Shown piece by piece: positions 55,572 to 64,000 of a DNA stretch of 64,000 bases. Position numbers and translations under genes: made by a program. Location: contig NZ_CAKXZS010000012.1 in assembly GCF_935822925.1 (NCBI RefSeq), positions 186,001-250,000 of the forward strand, read 5' to 3'. The notes under the pieces are model-generated. The model was not told where the DNA came from and did not search any database. It saw nothing but the letters and a program-made list of their open reading frames with translations. The first letter of the stretch is position 1; the number at the start of each line of letters is the position of its first letter. The stretch comes from Mesorhizobium ventifaucium. GTDB taxonomy: Bacteria > Pseudomonadota > Alphaproteobacteria > Rhizobiales > Rhizobiaceae.

Positions 55572-57334
55572 GTGAGGGAGGCGGAAATTCTAAGAAAAAT
55601 CGAATTCGAAAACTTTCGAAAACACACGAATTCCGCGTTACCTGTAAAGAGAGGAACATCTTTGTAGGCCCCAACAATGCCGGAAAGTCGTCAGTTCTCG
55701 ATGCACTTCGGTTATTCGCTGACGTCGCGCGATACGCCGAATATCGCCTTCCGGTACTCAAAACCCAAGGGTCGCACGGCGTTTGCGCCACATATGAAAT
55801 AATGAACAAAAACTTTTGCTTGCCGATCGCAAATATTCCGACCAACGAGTCTGAGCTCGACGTTAACGTGTCGATTTATCACGATAATGGATCTGTACTT
55901 CATTTAGTTTTGAGTACGGAGCGTCAGCCGAATGTTTTTATCGAATCGGACAGAAGGGCAAAACGAACAAAAGCTTATTTCAAGGACTGTTTTCCGGAGG
56001 CGGTGATCGTTGTGCCCACGCTCGGCCAATTCGAGGAAACCGAAAAACCAAATGATCCCGATTACGTTAGAAGTGTAGAGCATACCAGACTGGCGGCGAG
56101 AAACTTTAGGAATATTTGGAGACAGAAATCTCATGCAGAATTCCAGGAATTCTCCGCCTTAGTAGAGAGTAACTGGAAAGATATTGAGGTTCACAAGCCG
56201 AAGCCGGTTTTCGGAATTCCGGCCACACTAGAGATGCTGTATCTAGAAGGCGGGCATCCTCGAGAAATTTTCTTATCTGGGTTTGGTTTTCAGGCATGGA
56301 TGCAAATCATGACCCATTTTCTGAGAGGGTCAGGAGGTGACATCCTCGTGCTAGATGAGCCGGATGTATACCTTCACGCCGACCTTCAGAGGAAGCTATA
56401 TAGCATCGCTAAAAAGAGATTCTCGCAGATCTTTCTTGCTACGCACTCAGCTGAGATCATGAACGAAGCGAATTCAGGCGATGTGGTCCTTGTAAGACCA
56501 GACTTTCAAACTGGAAAGAGAATTACGACAGAGGAGGGCTATCGGAGTGCCCATGCACTCTTAGGCTCCTCAGAAAATGCGGACTTCGCCCGGCTTTCGA
56601 GGGCCAAAAGGATTATCGCGTTTGAAGGTAACGACCGCTCCATATACCGTCGATTTGAGCAGATGATAGTCGCTGACGGTATCTTCAGTGATCCCGATAC
56701 AATGCTTCTCAAGATCGGTGGGTATGAGCAATGGCCGCGAGTTGGGAACTTGCCGTGGGCGTTTCAGGAGCTATTCGGAATTCAACCAAAAATAGCGGCT
56801 ATTTTCGATAGAGATTATCGGTGCCTGAACGAAATCGAAAGCCATGAGCAAAAGTTGCGAAGCTCCGGGGTCTTTTGCCATGTGCTTCGCCGCAAAGAAA
56901 TTGAGAACTACGTCATCTCATCGGAGGCGATTTCGAAAGCCGCGCAAAAGGCTGCCAAAAAGAAGGATAAAGTTATCGAACTGGCATGGGTCGATAAAAT
57001 TTTGGCGGAGACTTCTTTCTCACTACGAGAGGACTCTCTCATAAATGTTCAATCTGCAACGAATAAGTACTATCAGCTTTCCCGCGATAGGCGAGAGATG
57101 CAAACTATACTTAAGATGGCCAAGGGTGAGTTCGACCAGGATTGGGGTGAGAGAGGCTACGGGTATCGTATTGCGGGTAAGGAGTTTTTCTCTGCTCTCA
57201 ATCGAGCTCTCGAAGAGAAGTTCGGAGTCTCTCTTTCTTTATTTCAGATTCTGGACGATTTTCACGTATCAGAAATCGACTCTGAGTTTCGCGATATGAT
57301 CTTAGATGTAAACCAGTATTTCGCGGAGAAGTAA
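55572..57334 (+). pseudogene. OLD/PARIS-like AAA ATPase with C-terminal TOPRIM (DUF4435-like) domain, apparent frameshift
   Basis: From a GTG at 55572, IEFENFRKHTN begins an ABC-type ATPase of the AAA_15/OLD group. After a one-base loss near 55631 it continues NIFVGPNNAGKSSVLDALRL (Walker A). Later come GGDILVLDEPDVYLHADLQR (Walker B) and IFLATHSAEIMNEA (H-loop). The C-terminal part has a TOPRIM-like pattern: IIAFEGNDRSIYRRF (Glu), AAIFDRDYRCL (Asp-x-Asp) and RRKEIENYVIS, typical of DUF4435. Such proteins are anti-phage nucleases (OLD, PARIS). The gene is visibly AT-richer than its neighbours, suggesting transfer. The intact frame alone (55802-57334) lacks Walker A. Confidence 0.72.
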
Positions 57335-57484
57335 GGCGCTTTCAGAGTCCGTCGCGTCGCTTCTGAACAGCCGATGATCACCGCAGTGCCTCAGCCCCGG
57401 GGTGGGACCGCTGCCTCCGACAGCTGCCATCCGGATTCGCGCCGCATTGACCCAGCGAGTCGGCGCGTCCGTAGGCCGGACCGC

Positions 57485-59290
57485 TCAATCGCCCATCTTC
57501 AGCGCCTGGATAAACGCCTCCTGCGGGATATCCACTTTCCCAAACTGCCGCATCCGCTTCTTGCCCTCTTTCTGCTTGTCGAGCAGCTTGCGTTTGCGCG
57601 AGACGTCGCCGCCGTAGCACTTGGCGGTGACGTCCTTGCGCAGCGCCGAGATCGTCTCGCGGGCGATGACCTTGCCGCCGATCGCCGCCTGGATCGGAAT
57701 CTTGAACAAATGATGCGGGATCAGCTCCTTCAGCTTTTCGCACATCTGGCGGCCGCGCTTTTCCGCCGCCGTGCGGTGGACCAGCATAGACAGCGCGTCG
57801 ACCGGCTCCTCATTGACCAGGATCGACATTTTAACCAGGTCGCCCTCGCGATAGTCGGTCAAATGATAGTCGAAGGAGGCGTAGCCCTTGGAGATCGACT
57901 TTAGCCGGTCGTAAAAGTCGAAGACGACCTCGTTGAGCGGCAGGTCATAAGTGAGCATGGCGCGCTTGCCGACATAGGACAGGTCGGCCTGGATGCCGCG
58001 CCGGTCCTGGCAGAGTTTTAGGATGCCGCCGAGATACTCGTCCGGGGTGAGGATGGTGGCGCGGATCCACGGCTCCTCGATGGCCGATATCTTGACCACG
58101 TCGGGCATGTCGGCGGGGTTGTGCAATTCCTTCGTCGTGCCGTCGTTCAACAGCAGCCGGTAAACGACCGACGGCGCCGTGGCGATGAGGTCGAGGTTGA
58201 ACTCGCGCTCAAGCCGCTCCTGGATTATTTCCAGATGCAGCAGGCCGAGGAAGCCGCAGCGATAGCCGAAGCCGAGCGCCGCGCTGGTTTCCATTTCGTA
58301 TGAAAAAGAAGCGTCGTTGAGGCGCAATTTGCCGACCGCGGCGCGCAGATCCTCGAAATCGGCGGCGTCGACCGGGAACAGGCCGCAGAACACCACCGGC
58401 TGCGCCGGCTTGAAGCCGGGCAGGGCTTGCGCCGTCTGGCGCTTGTCCTCGGTGATGGTATCGCCGACGCGGGTGTCGGCGACTTCCTTGATCGAGCCGG
58501 TGAAGAAGCCGAACTCGCCGGGCCCGAGCTCGTCGACATTGATGCGGGCAGGGGTGAAGACGCCGGTGCGCTCGACCAGGTACTTGGCGCCGGTGCCCAT
58601 CATGCGAATGGTCTGGCCCTTCTTCAGCACGCCGTCGATGATGCGGACCAGCACGATGACCCCGAGATAGGCGTCGTACCAGCTGTCGACCAGCATCGCC
58701 TTCAACGGGGCAGCAATGTCGCCCTCACGCGGCGGCGGCAAATCGTTGACGATCGCCTCCAGCACATCGGGAATGCCCAGGCCGGTCTTGGCCGAGATCA
58801 GCACGGCGTTGGAGGCATCGATGCCGATCACCTCCTCGACCTGCTCGCGGATGCGCTCGGGCTCGGCGGCCGGCAGGTCGACCTTGTTCAGCACCACGAC
58901 GATCTCGTGGTTGTTGTCGATGGCCTGGTAGACATTGGCCAGCGTCTGCGCCTCGACGCCTTGCGAGGCGTCGACGACCAATAGCGAGCCCTCGCAGGCG
59001 GCCAGCGACCGCGACACTTCGTAGGCGAAGTCGACATGGCCGGGCGTGTCGATCAGATTGAGGATATAATCCTCGCCATTGTTGGCGTGGTATTTCAGCC
59101 GCACGGTCTGCGCCTTGATGGTGATGCCGCGCTCACGCTCGATATCCATCGAGTCCAGCACCTGCTCCTTCATGTCGCGCAGCTCCAGCCCGCCGGTCAG
59201 CTGGATCAGCCGGTCGGCAAGCGTGGACTTGCCATGGTCGATATGGGCGACGATGGAGAAATTGCGGATGTTCTTGATCGGCGTGGTCAT
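57485..59290 (-). CDS. lepA: Elongation factor 4 (LepA), ribosomal back-translocase GTPase
   Basis: 601 aa, same length as other LepA proteins. G1 is [21 protein letters not shown]3 is [20 protein letters not shown] and G4 is [20 protein letters not shown]. The LepA-specific C-terminal domain shows [20 protein letters not shown] and [20 protein letters not shown]. The start [12 protein letters not shown] is the conserved N-terminus; an upstream ATG (59326) adds 12 residues. The region before it (57335-57484) has no recognised element. Confidence 0.96.
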   Translation of the reverse strand: MTTPIKNIRNFSIVAHIDHGKSTLADRLIQLTGGLELRDMKEQVLDSMDIERERGITIKAQTVRLKYHANNGEDYILNLIDTPGHVDFAYEVSRSLAACEGSLLVVDASQGVEAQTLANVYQAIDNNHEIVVVLNKVDLPAAEPERIREQVEEVIGIDASNAVLISAKTGLGIPDVLEAIVNDLPPPREGDIAAPLKAMLVDSWYDAYLGVIVLVRIIDGVLKKGQTIRMMGTGAKYLVERTGVFTPARINVDELGPGEFGFFTGSIKEVADTRVGDTITEDKRQTAQALPGFKPAQPVVFCGLFPVDAADFEDLRAAVGKLRLNDASFSYEMETSAALGFGYRCGFLGLLHLEIIQERLEREFNLDLIATAPSVVYRLLLNDGTTKELHNPADMPDVVKISAIEEPWIRATILTPDEYLGGILKLCQDRRGIQADLSYVGKRAMLTYDLPLNEVVFDFYDRLKSISKGYASFDYHLTDYREGDLVKMSILVNEEPVDALSMLVHRTAAEKRGRQMCEKLKELIPHHLFKIPIQAAIGGKVIARETISALRKDVTAKCYGGDVSRKRKLLDKQKEGKKRMRQFGKVDIPQEAFIQALKMGD

Positions 59291-59450
59291 GTCGGGCGCT
59301 TTAGCAGGGGCAGCTTGCCCGGGCAAGCGGCCGCGCCGCGCATGAGCCGGCCAGCGAACGCAACGTCGTTAAACTTTGCTCCATCAGATTAGGGCATATT
59401 TCGCGGCCTGCGTGATAGGCCACAACCTGTTACCGTTTGGGGAACACGAA

Positions 59451-60500
59451 ATGCCACTGTCCGGAAGCCATTTTCTCAGTTCCGAGAGCGGCTCCTTAGC
59501 GCCGATACTCGCCATTATGGTTATCCCGATGTGTGCCGCTCTGGGCCTCTCGGTCGACTATAACGCGGCCATTGCGACCAAGGGCTCGATGCAGAATGCG
59601 CTCGATGCTGCGACCCTGTCGATCACGACGCTGCCGACCAGCACGTCATTGGCGGACCGTCAGGTGAAACTGCAGGAGTCGTTTGCGGCCAATAGCGGGC
59701 AAGGCATCGCCAAGCTCGACGGCTTCGTCGTCGCCGCCGACGGCACCGCCAGCATCAATGCTTCGGCCAGCTTTGCCATGCCGACGAACTTCATGCAGAT
59801 CGCCCGCGTCGATACCGTACAGATCGGCGTCGCTTCCGCGGTGCGCAAGAGGCCGACACTGGTGCAGACCACGTTCAAGGTCCAAAAGGTGTCGGGCCAT
59901 TGGAACAAGACGGTGTCGCTCTACGGCACGAAATTCACCGAGACGGCTGTCAACCCGTTGATGAAGATCACCTATGTCTACAACAACTTTGGTGATCCGA
60001 AAGGCTACGGCACGTCGACGGTCTATACGGTTAATGGAGCGACGGAGACGAAGGTCCAGGAACAAAAATGCACGACCAAGACGGTGCAGAATTTCCTTAA
60101 CCTGCCAACCGGGGCGATCACACAGGTTAGCGGCAACAAGAAATACCTGACCACCTGCACCAACACCATGTATCCGGCGAACGGCGCCGGCGCGGTGATC
60201 GACGTCAGCCTCATGGATTCACTGTTTCTGCAGATGGATGTGCCGTCGGCTCAGCCAGCCAGACTCAAGTCGAATGACGCAAGCACATCAAACCGGTTGT
60301 ACATCGACGGCGTCGAGGTCGTGAACGGCGAGAAGGTGGATATCTTCACTGCGGTACCGTGCGGCCAATCCAGCCAGCAGGCCTGGGAGGACGGCGGAAA
60401 TCCCGTGCCGGCTCCGGTGTCCAACGCCGACTTCTTCTACACCGTGACTGGAAAGTGCGACTTCAATCAACGGCCTTCGCAAACAGTGCTTACGCAATAG
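59451..60500 (+). CDS. TadE/TadG-like pilus assembly protein
   Basis: 349 aa. Following a short polar N-terminus (MPLSGSHFLSSESG) is the TadG-type hydrophobic start SLAPILAIMVIPMCAALGLS with VDYNAAIATKGSMQNALDAA. The remaining 300 residues are a beta-rich exported region without a von Willebrand A domain. TadG-like proteins are pseudopilin-class proteins of Flp/Tad pili. The start follows GGGGAACACGAA; the longer upstream frame is less likely. No other tad gene is nearby, so this is an isolated member. Confidence 0.8.
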   Translation: MPLSGSHFLSSESGSLAPILAIMVIPMCAALGLSVDYNAAIATKGSMQNALDAATLSITTLPTSTSLADRQVKLQESFAANSGQGIAKLDGFVVAADGTASINASASFAMPTNFMQIARVDTVQIGVASAVRKRPTLVQTTFKVQKVSGHWNKTVSLYGTKFTETAVNPLMKITYVYNNFGDPKGYGTSTVYTVNGATETKVQEQKCTTKTVQNFLNLPTGAITQVSGNKKYLTTCTNTMYPANGAGAVIDVSLMDSLFLQMDVPSAQPARLKSNDASTSNRLYIDGVEVVNGEKVDIFTAVPCGQSSQQAWEDGGNPVPAPVSNADFFYTVTGKCDFNQRPSQTVLTQ

Positions 60501-60553
60501 CGCTGGACGGGGAACGGCGCTAACGCTTGACCTTGATCGAAGCATGCATTCAC

Positions 60554-60585
60554 AACGCCGCCTGCCACCGGGCGGCGTTTTTATT
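60554..60585 (+). terminator. Rho-independent terminator after the TadG-like gene
   Basis: AACGCCGCC and GGCGGCGTT form a nine-base stem (including the A/T pairs) with an eight-base loop, followed by TTTTTATTT. It lies 54 bases after the stop codon. Confidence 0.85.
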
Positions 60586-60715
60586 TGTGGGCCAATTCGA
60601 GGATGGGCGGAGGTGGGCGATCACGAAGCGGTGATGGCTGTAACGAAGGCCCAGGCGGCGGCGAAGAGCTGATGTGATCGCCATTCCGGCGCGCCACCAA
60701 CCCTGGGAGACCATC

Positions 60716-60994
60716 ATGACCAATTTCACCCGCCTGACCTTGCCGGCACTCGCCTTCGGGCTTTGCTCGACGGCGCTTTTTGCCGGCGGCATTGCGCGCG
60801 CCGAAGATGCGATGAAGCCGGCCCTTGCGATGGCGACCAATGCCATGAAGCCGGCGACCGACGCGACAAAGCCCGCGGATCCGATGGCGGCCGAAAAGCT
60901 GAAGGACTGCATGGACAAGGCTGCCATGGAAACCGGCGCGATGAAAAAGGACGAGGCGACCGAGGCCTGCGACGCGATGGGGACGGCCAAGTAG
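60716..60994 (+). CDS. Small Met-rich exported protein with AMKPA-type repeats
   Basis: 92 aa. A Sec signal peptide (MTNFTRLTLPALAFGLCSTA, cleavage after ARA) precedes a mature region of about 64 residues with eight methionines and two cysteines. These include AMKPA twice, DATKPA, DPMAAEKLKDCMDKAAMETG and AMKKDEA. The composition recalls MXKDX-type pentapeptide repeat proteins. GGGAGACCATC precedes the ATG. The next gene, 102 bases on, encodes an exported methionine sulfoxide reductase, so the protein could be its substrate (inference). No known function. Confidence 0.75.
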   Translation: MTNFTRLTLPALAFGLCSTALFAGGIARAEDAMKPALAMATNAMKPATDATKPADPMAAEKLKDCMDKAAMETGAMKKDEATEACDAMGTAK

Positions 60995-61096
60995 GCCGCG
61001 TCCGGAACGGGGTCGCGGCCGACGCCCGCACGGCAATGTGAGACCGCGACGGACCTATCTGTCGTATAGTCGAAAACTCTTGCATGGAGATCAGAG

Positions 61097-61837
61097 ATGA
61101 CCGGCATCGAAAAAACCGCCGCGAAACGATTGACGAATGTCGCCTGGGGCGCGCTTGCGGCGCTGATGCTCGCGGCGGCCGGCGCCGCCTTGTGGCAGAC
61201 GCCGGCGATCTCGGCCGAGGAGGCGGTGGTGATCCCGCCACCGGCGATGGACGAAAAACCCGCCGCCGGCACCGCCAGGGCGATCTTCGCTGGCGGCTGC
61301 TTCTGGGGCGTGCAAGGCGTGTTCCAGCACGTCAAGGGCGTGACCAGCGCCGTTTCCGGCTATGCCGGCGGCGACAAGGACACCGCCGTCTACGAGACGG
61401 TCGGCACCGGACGGACCGGGCACGCCGAAGCCGTCGAGATCACCTACGAGCCGTCCAAAGTCACTTACGGCCAGTTGCTGCAGGTGTATTTCTCGGTCGC
61501 GCACAACCCGACGCAGCTGAACTACCAGGGTCCGGACCGCGGCCCGCAATACCGTTCGACGATCTTTGCCGAAAACGACGCCCAGAAGAAGATCGCCGAG
61601 AGCTACATCGCGCAGCTCGATGAGGCCAAGGTGTTTCCGGAGCCAATCGTGACCACGCTGGAGACGGGGAAAAAATTCTATCCGGCCGAGGACTACCACC
61701 AGGATTTTTTGACGCTGAACCCGACCTATCCCTACATCGTCTACAACGACTTGCCCAAACTCGAGAATTTGAAGACGCTATTCCCAGACCTCTACAGCGA
61801 CAAGCCGGTGCTGGTGCTGGCCGCCAACAAGAGCTGA
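61097..61837 (+). CDS. msrA: Exported peptide-methionine (S)-S-oxide reductase MsrA
   Basis: 246 aa (EC 1.8.4.11). An N-terminal hydrophobic segment (AWGALAALMLAAAGAALWQT) is followed by the MsrA domain from about residue 58. The catalytic Cys lies in IFAGGCFWGVQGVFQ and the substrate region is SGYAGGDKDTAVYETVGTGR. GPQYRSTIF and FYPAEDYHQDFL are further MsrA motifs. It has only this one cysteine, so reduction must come from an external partner. It is a periplasmic or membrane-anchored one-Cys MsrA and repairs oxidised Met in exported proteins (family knowledge). Confidence 0.9.
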   Translation: MTGIEKTAAKRLTNVAWGALAALMLAAAGAALWQTPAISAEEAVVIPPPAMDEKPAAGTARAIFAGGCFWGVQGVFQHVKGVTSAVSGYAGGDKDTAVYETVGTGRTGHAEAVEITYEPSKVTYGQLLQVYFSVAHNPTQLNYQGPDRGPQYRSTIFAENDAQKKIAESYIAQLDEAKVFPEPIVTTLETGKKFYPAEDYHQDFLTLNPTYPYIVYNDLPKLENLKTLFPDLYSDKPVLVLAANKS

Positions 61838-61892
61838 TCTTTTGCCAGGGTGTACTTTGTGCATCCAAGTAGACGCACGTCGGCGTAAGGTG

Positions 61893-62012
61893 TGTTGAGA
61901 TTCGGGTTAGGCCGAGCAGAAAATGGTGGATTCCGAGAACCGGAACGGAGCGTACTTTCGGGTACGCGAGTACCGGAAGCGCAGGAAGCCGCCGTTTGCA
62001 GGCCGGCATCCC
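61893..62012. repeat. Dispersed palindromic repeat, family 6 (inverted copy)
   Basis: GATTCCGAGAACCGGAACGG, then GCGTACTTTCGGGTACGCGA. Its reverse complement resembles the unit at 14445. It lies between the convergent MsrA and ABC transporter genes and may terminate both. Confidence 0.65.
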
Positions 62013-62029
62013 CTGAATATCAGTATACC

Positions 62030-62755
62030 TTATTGCACGCCCAGAAACTGTCGAAGCTCCGGCGTCCTGGGGTTGGCGAAGACGTCCTCGGGGGCGCCGA
62101 TCTCGTGGACGCGGCCCTGATGCATGAAGACGACGCGCGAGCAGACGTCGCGGGCAAAGCGCATCTCGTGGGTGACCATCACCAGCGTCATGCCTTCCGC
62201 GGCCAATTCCTTGACGACGGCCAGCACCTCGGCGACGAGCTCGGGATCGAGCGCCGAGGTGATCTCGTCGCATAGCAGCGCGATGGGCTGCATGGCGAGC
62301 GCCCGGGCGATCGCCACGCGCTGCTGCTGGCCGCCGGACAATTCGTCCGGCAACGCATCGAACTTGTGGGCGAGACCGACGCGGTCGAGCATTTTCCGCG
62401 CGACCGCTTCGGCGTCCTCTTTCGGCGTCTTCTTCACCACCATCTGCGACAGCATGACATTGCCGCCAGCGGTGAGATGCGGGAACAGGTTGAATTGCTG
62501 AAAAATCATGCCGACCTTCAGGCGCAGCGCCTTGAGATGCACCTCGTCGGGCAGGAACTGGGCGCCGGCGACGACGATCGAGCCTTGATCGATGGTCTCC
62601 AGCCCGTTGATGCAACGCAGCAGCGTCGACTTGCCCGAACCGCTCTTGCCGATGATGGCGACGACCTCGCCCCGCGCGACGTCGATGGAAATCCCCTTCA
62701 GCACCTCGTTGTCGCCGAAGCGCTTCTTCACCTCAGTGATTGCGATGAGCGACAT
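62030..62755 (-). CDS. Amino-acid ABC transporter ATP-binding protein (GlnQ/HisP type)
   Basis: 241 aa. Walker A is VVAIIGKSGSGKSTLLRCIN, followed by VGMIFQQFNLFPHLTAGGNV (Q-loop). The signature is LSGGQQQRVAIARALAM, Walker B is ALLCDEITSALDPELVAEVL and the H-loop is MVTHEMRFARDVC. The start MSLIAITEVKKRF lies 23 bases inside the preceding permease gene and has AGGAAAGGAAGC upstream. Last gene of the operon in this window. Confidence 0.93.
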   Translation of the reverse strand: MSLIAITEVKKRFGDNEVLKGISIDVARGEVVAIIGKSGSGKSTLLRCINGLETIDQGSIVVAGAQFLPDEVHLKALRLKVGMIFQQFNLFPHLTAGGNVMLSQMVVKKTPKEDAEAVARKMLDRVGLAHKFDALPDELSGGQQQRVAIARALAMQPIALLCDEITSALDPELVAEVLAVVKELAAEGMTLVMVTHEMRFARDVCSRVVFMHQGRVHEIGAPEDVFANPRTPELRQFLGVQ

Positions 62756-63392
62756 TGAGCTTCCTTTCCAGGAGCTGGCTGGATTTCGACAGCGGCCAGC
62801 ACAAAGCAAAATAGATGAGCGCGACCAGGCCATAGACGGTGAACGGCTGGAACGTGGCGTTGGTGACGATCGAACCGGCCTTCGACAGTTCGACGAAGCC
62901 GATGATCGAGGTGAGCGCGGTGCCCTTCACCACCTGCACCGAGAAGCCGACGGTCGGCGGCACCGCCACTTTCAGTGCCTGCGGCAGGATGACGTAGCGC
63001 ATCTGCTGGAGATAGCCCATGCCGAGGCTGGCTGACGCCTCCCATTGACCTTTGGCAATGCTCTCGACGCAGCCGCGCCAGATTTCGGCGAGGAAGGCTG
63101 CGGTCCACAGGATGAGCGCGATACAGGCGGCAAGCCAGGCGGGAACGTCGATGCCGAACAGGCCAAGTCCGAAGAAAGCCAGAAAGAGCTGCATCAGGAG
63201 CGGCGTGCCCTGGAACAGCTGGATGTAGCCGCGTGACAGAACCCGCATCCCACGCCGGGCGCCGATGCGCAGGAAAAGCAGGGCCGCGCCGACGATGCCG
63301 CCGCCGATGAAGGAGACCAGGGAGAGGACAACGGTCCAGCGGGCGGCCAGAAGCAGGTTGCGCAGGATGTCCCAGAAGCTGAACTCGGTCAT
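62733..63392 (-). CDS. Amino-acid ABC transporter permease (GlnP/HisM type)
   Basis: 219 aa inner-membrane permease. Helices include WTVVLSLVSFIGGGIVGAAL and LFQGTPLLMQLFLAFFGLGL, the conserved GTPLLxQL segment of this family. The EAA loop is VESIAKGQWEASASLGMGYL (about residues 105-124). It pairs with the permease encoded upstream; eleven bases lie between the two genes. Its stop is inside the ATPase gene. Confidence 0.92.
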   Translation of the reverse strand: MTEFSFWDILRNLLLAARWTVVLSLVSFIGGGIVGAALLFLRIGARRGMRVLSRGYIQLFQGTPLLMQLFLAFFGLGLFGIDVPAWLAACIALILWTAAFLAEIWRGCVESIAKGQWEASASLGMGYLQQMRYVILPQALKVAVPPTVGFSVQVVKGTALTSIIGFVELSKAGSIVTNATFQPFTVYGLVALIYFALCWPLSKSSQLLERKLNVAHRNH

Positions 63393-63402
63393 GGCGCATG
63401 TC

Positions 63403-64000
63403 TCATCGCGACGCCTTCCTGGGGAACAGCATCCAGCCCAGGCCGGCCAGCAGCTGGCGCAGCAGGATGGCGAGCGCCAGGTAGATCAGGGTCGACACGA
63501 TGTAGGTTTCGAAGGCCCTGAAATTGCGCGACTGGATGAAGTTGGCGGCGAAGGTCAGGTCCTCGGCGGCGATCTGCGAAACGACGGCCGAACCCAGCAT
63601 GACGATGACGATCTGCGACGACAGCGCAGGCCAGATGCGCTGCAGCGCCGGGACCAGAACCACGTGCCAGAAGGTCTGGAACGGGGTCATGGCGAGGCTC
63701 GCGCCGGCCTCGAACTGGCCGCGTGGCGTGGCCTGGATGCCGGCGCGGATGATCTCGCAGCTGTAGGCGCCGAGGTTGACGATCATGGCGAGGTTGGCGG
63801 CGGTCAGTTCCGACATCCTGATGCCAAGCGACGGCAGGCCGAAGAAGATGAAGAACAGCTGGATGAGGAAGGGCGTGTTGCGGATCAGCTCGACATAGGT
63901 CGCGACGACGGGTTTTAGCCATTTCGGCCCCAGCGCCCGTACCCAGGCGCAGGCAATGCCCAATGCCACGCCGAACACCGCGCCGATCAGGATGAGTTGT
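63403..64000 (-). CDS. Amino-acid ABC transporter permease, 5' end outside window
   Basis: About 199 codons, open to the right edge of the window (QLILIGAVFGVALGIACAWV and onward). Family features are ELIRNTPFLIQLFFIFFGLP (the RNTPxLxQ segment) and the EAA-type loop ATPRGQFEAGASLAMTPFQT. The gene starts beyond 64000. With the next two genes it forms the membrane and ATPase parts of a polar amino acid importer; the binding protein probably lies upstream of this window. Confidence 0.9.
   Translation of the reverse strand, partial: QLILIGAVFGVALGIACAWVRALGPKWLKPVVATYVELIRNTPFLIQLFFIFFGLPSLGIRMSELTAANLAMIVNLGAYSCEIIRAGIQATPRGQFEAGASLAMTPFQTFWHVVLVPALQRIWPALSSQIVIVMLGSAVVSQIAAEDLTFAANFIQSRNFRAFETYIVSTLIYLALAILLRQLLAGLGWMLFPRKASR

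Noticed and set aside
55802..57334. The intact 510-codon frame taken as the whole ATPase-TOPRIM protein
   Set aside because: It would lack the Walker A segment that is clearly encoded just upstream in the same frame (55655-55700), and the ATG at 55802 has no ribosome site; a longer frameshifted gene explains the sequence better.

Overview
The window is a high-GC (visually about 60-65%) chromosomal stretch whose proteins look alphaproteobacterial, most like Mesorhizobium or a close relative in Rhizobiales. The reasons are the phospholipid N-methyltransferase PmtA for phosphatidylcholine, many ABC uptake operons for sugars, polyamines, amino acids and amides, CTTGAC-type promoters, and dense families of palindromic intergenic repeats. 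This placement is inference, because there is no rRNA in the window. No rRNA, tRNA, CRISPR array, phage gene or transposase was recognised.

Layout. 0-8 kb (minus strand): an AmiC/AmiR amide-sensor pair overlapping a DppC/DppB-type ABC permease operon that runs off the left end, an orphan amino-acid binding protein, and a hydantoinase pair hyuA-hyuB. 8-15.5 kb (plus): ferredoxin-NADP reductase, deoxyribose-phosphate aldolase, a two-domain ALDH16-like dehydrogenase, and an SDR plus FAH-fold hydrolase pair resembling the end of the non-phosphorylating L-fucose pathway. 15.6-26 kb: an amino-sugar locus. murQ and a carbohydrate ABC transporter (with a Gfo/Idh oxidoreductase) run leftward; nagK, a GntR regulator, a SIS-type deaminase and nagA run rightward through ATGA overlaps. 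Together they could import GlcNAc/MurNAc, phosphorylate it, remove lactate and acetate, and deaminate to fructose-6-phosphate without a PTS. 26-34.6 kb: malonyl-CoA decarboxylase, rpe, dnaK, dnaJ, pmtA, an FMN reductase, pyrF and a DUF1330 protein.

34.6-41 kb (minus): a complete polyamine-type operon (XRE-cupin regulator, binding protein, two permeases, ATPase, FAD amine oxidase, cupin). 41-45.6 kb (minus): an orphan ATP-grasp protein and a De Ley-Doudoroff-like galactose set (SDR, dgoK, KDPGal aldolase, SMP-30 lactonase). 46-52 kb: gshB, comM and glcB; between comM and glcB lies a mosaic scar with diverged fragments of both neighbours plus a Met-rich secreted protein. 52-57.4 kb: repeats, an orphan hydantoinase-A protein, and three consecutive genes each broken by one apparent single-base frameshift. 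The last is an AT-richer, probably acquired ATPase-TOPRIM defence-type gene (OLD/PARIS-like). 57.5-64 kb: lepA, a TadG-like protein, a small Met-rich exported protein beside an exported one-Cys MsrA, and an amino-acid ABC operon that runs off the right end.

The main leads are the OLD/PARIS-like gene, the comM-glcB scar, the Met-rich protein/MsrA pair, and the amino-sugar locus with its mirrored 18-bp motif in the divergent promoter region. At least six families of dispersed intergenic palindromes recur through the window.
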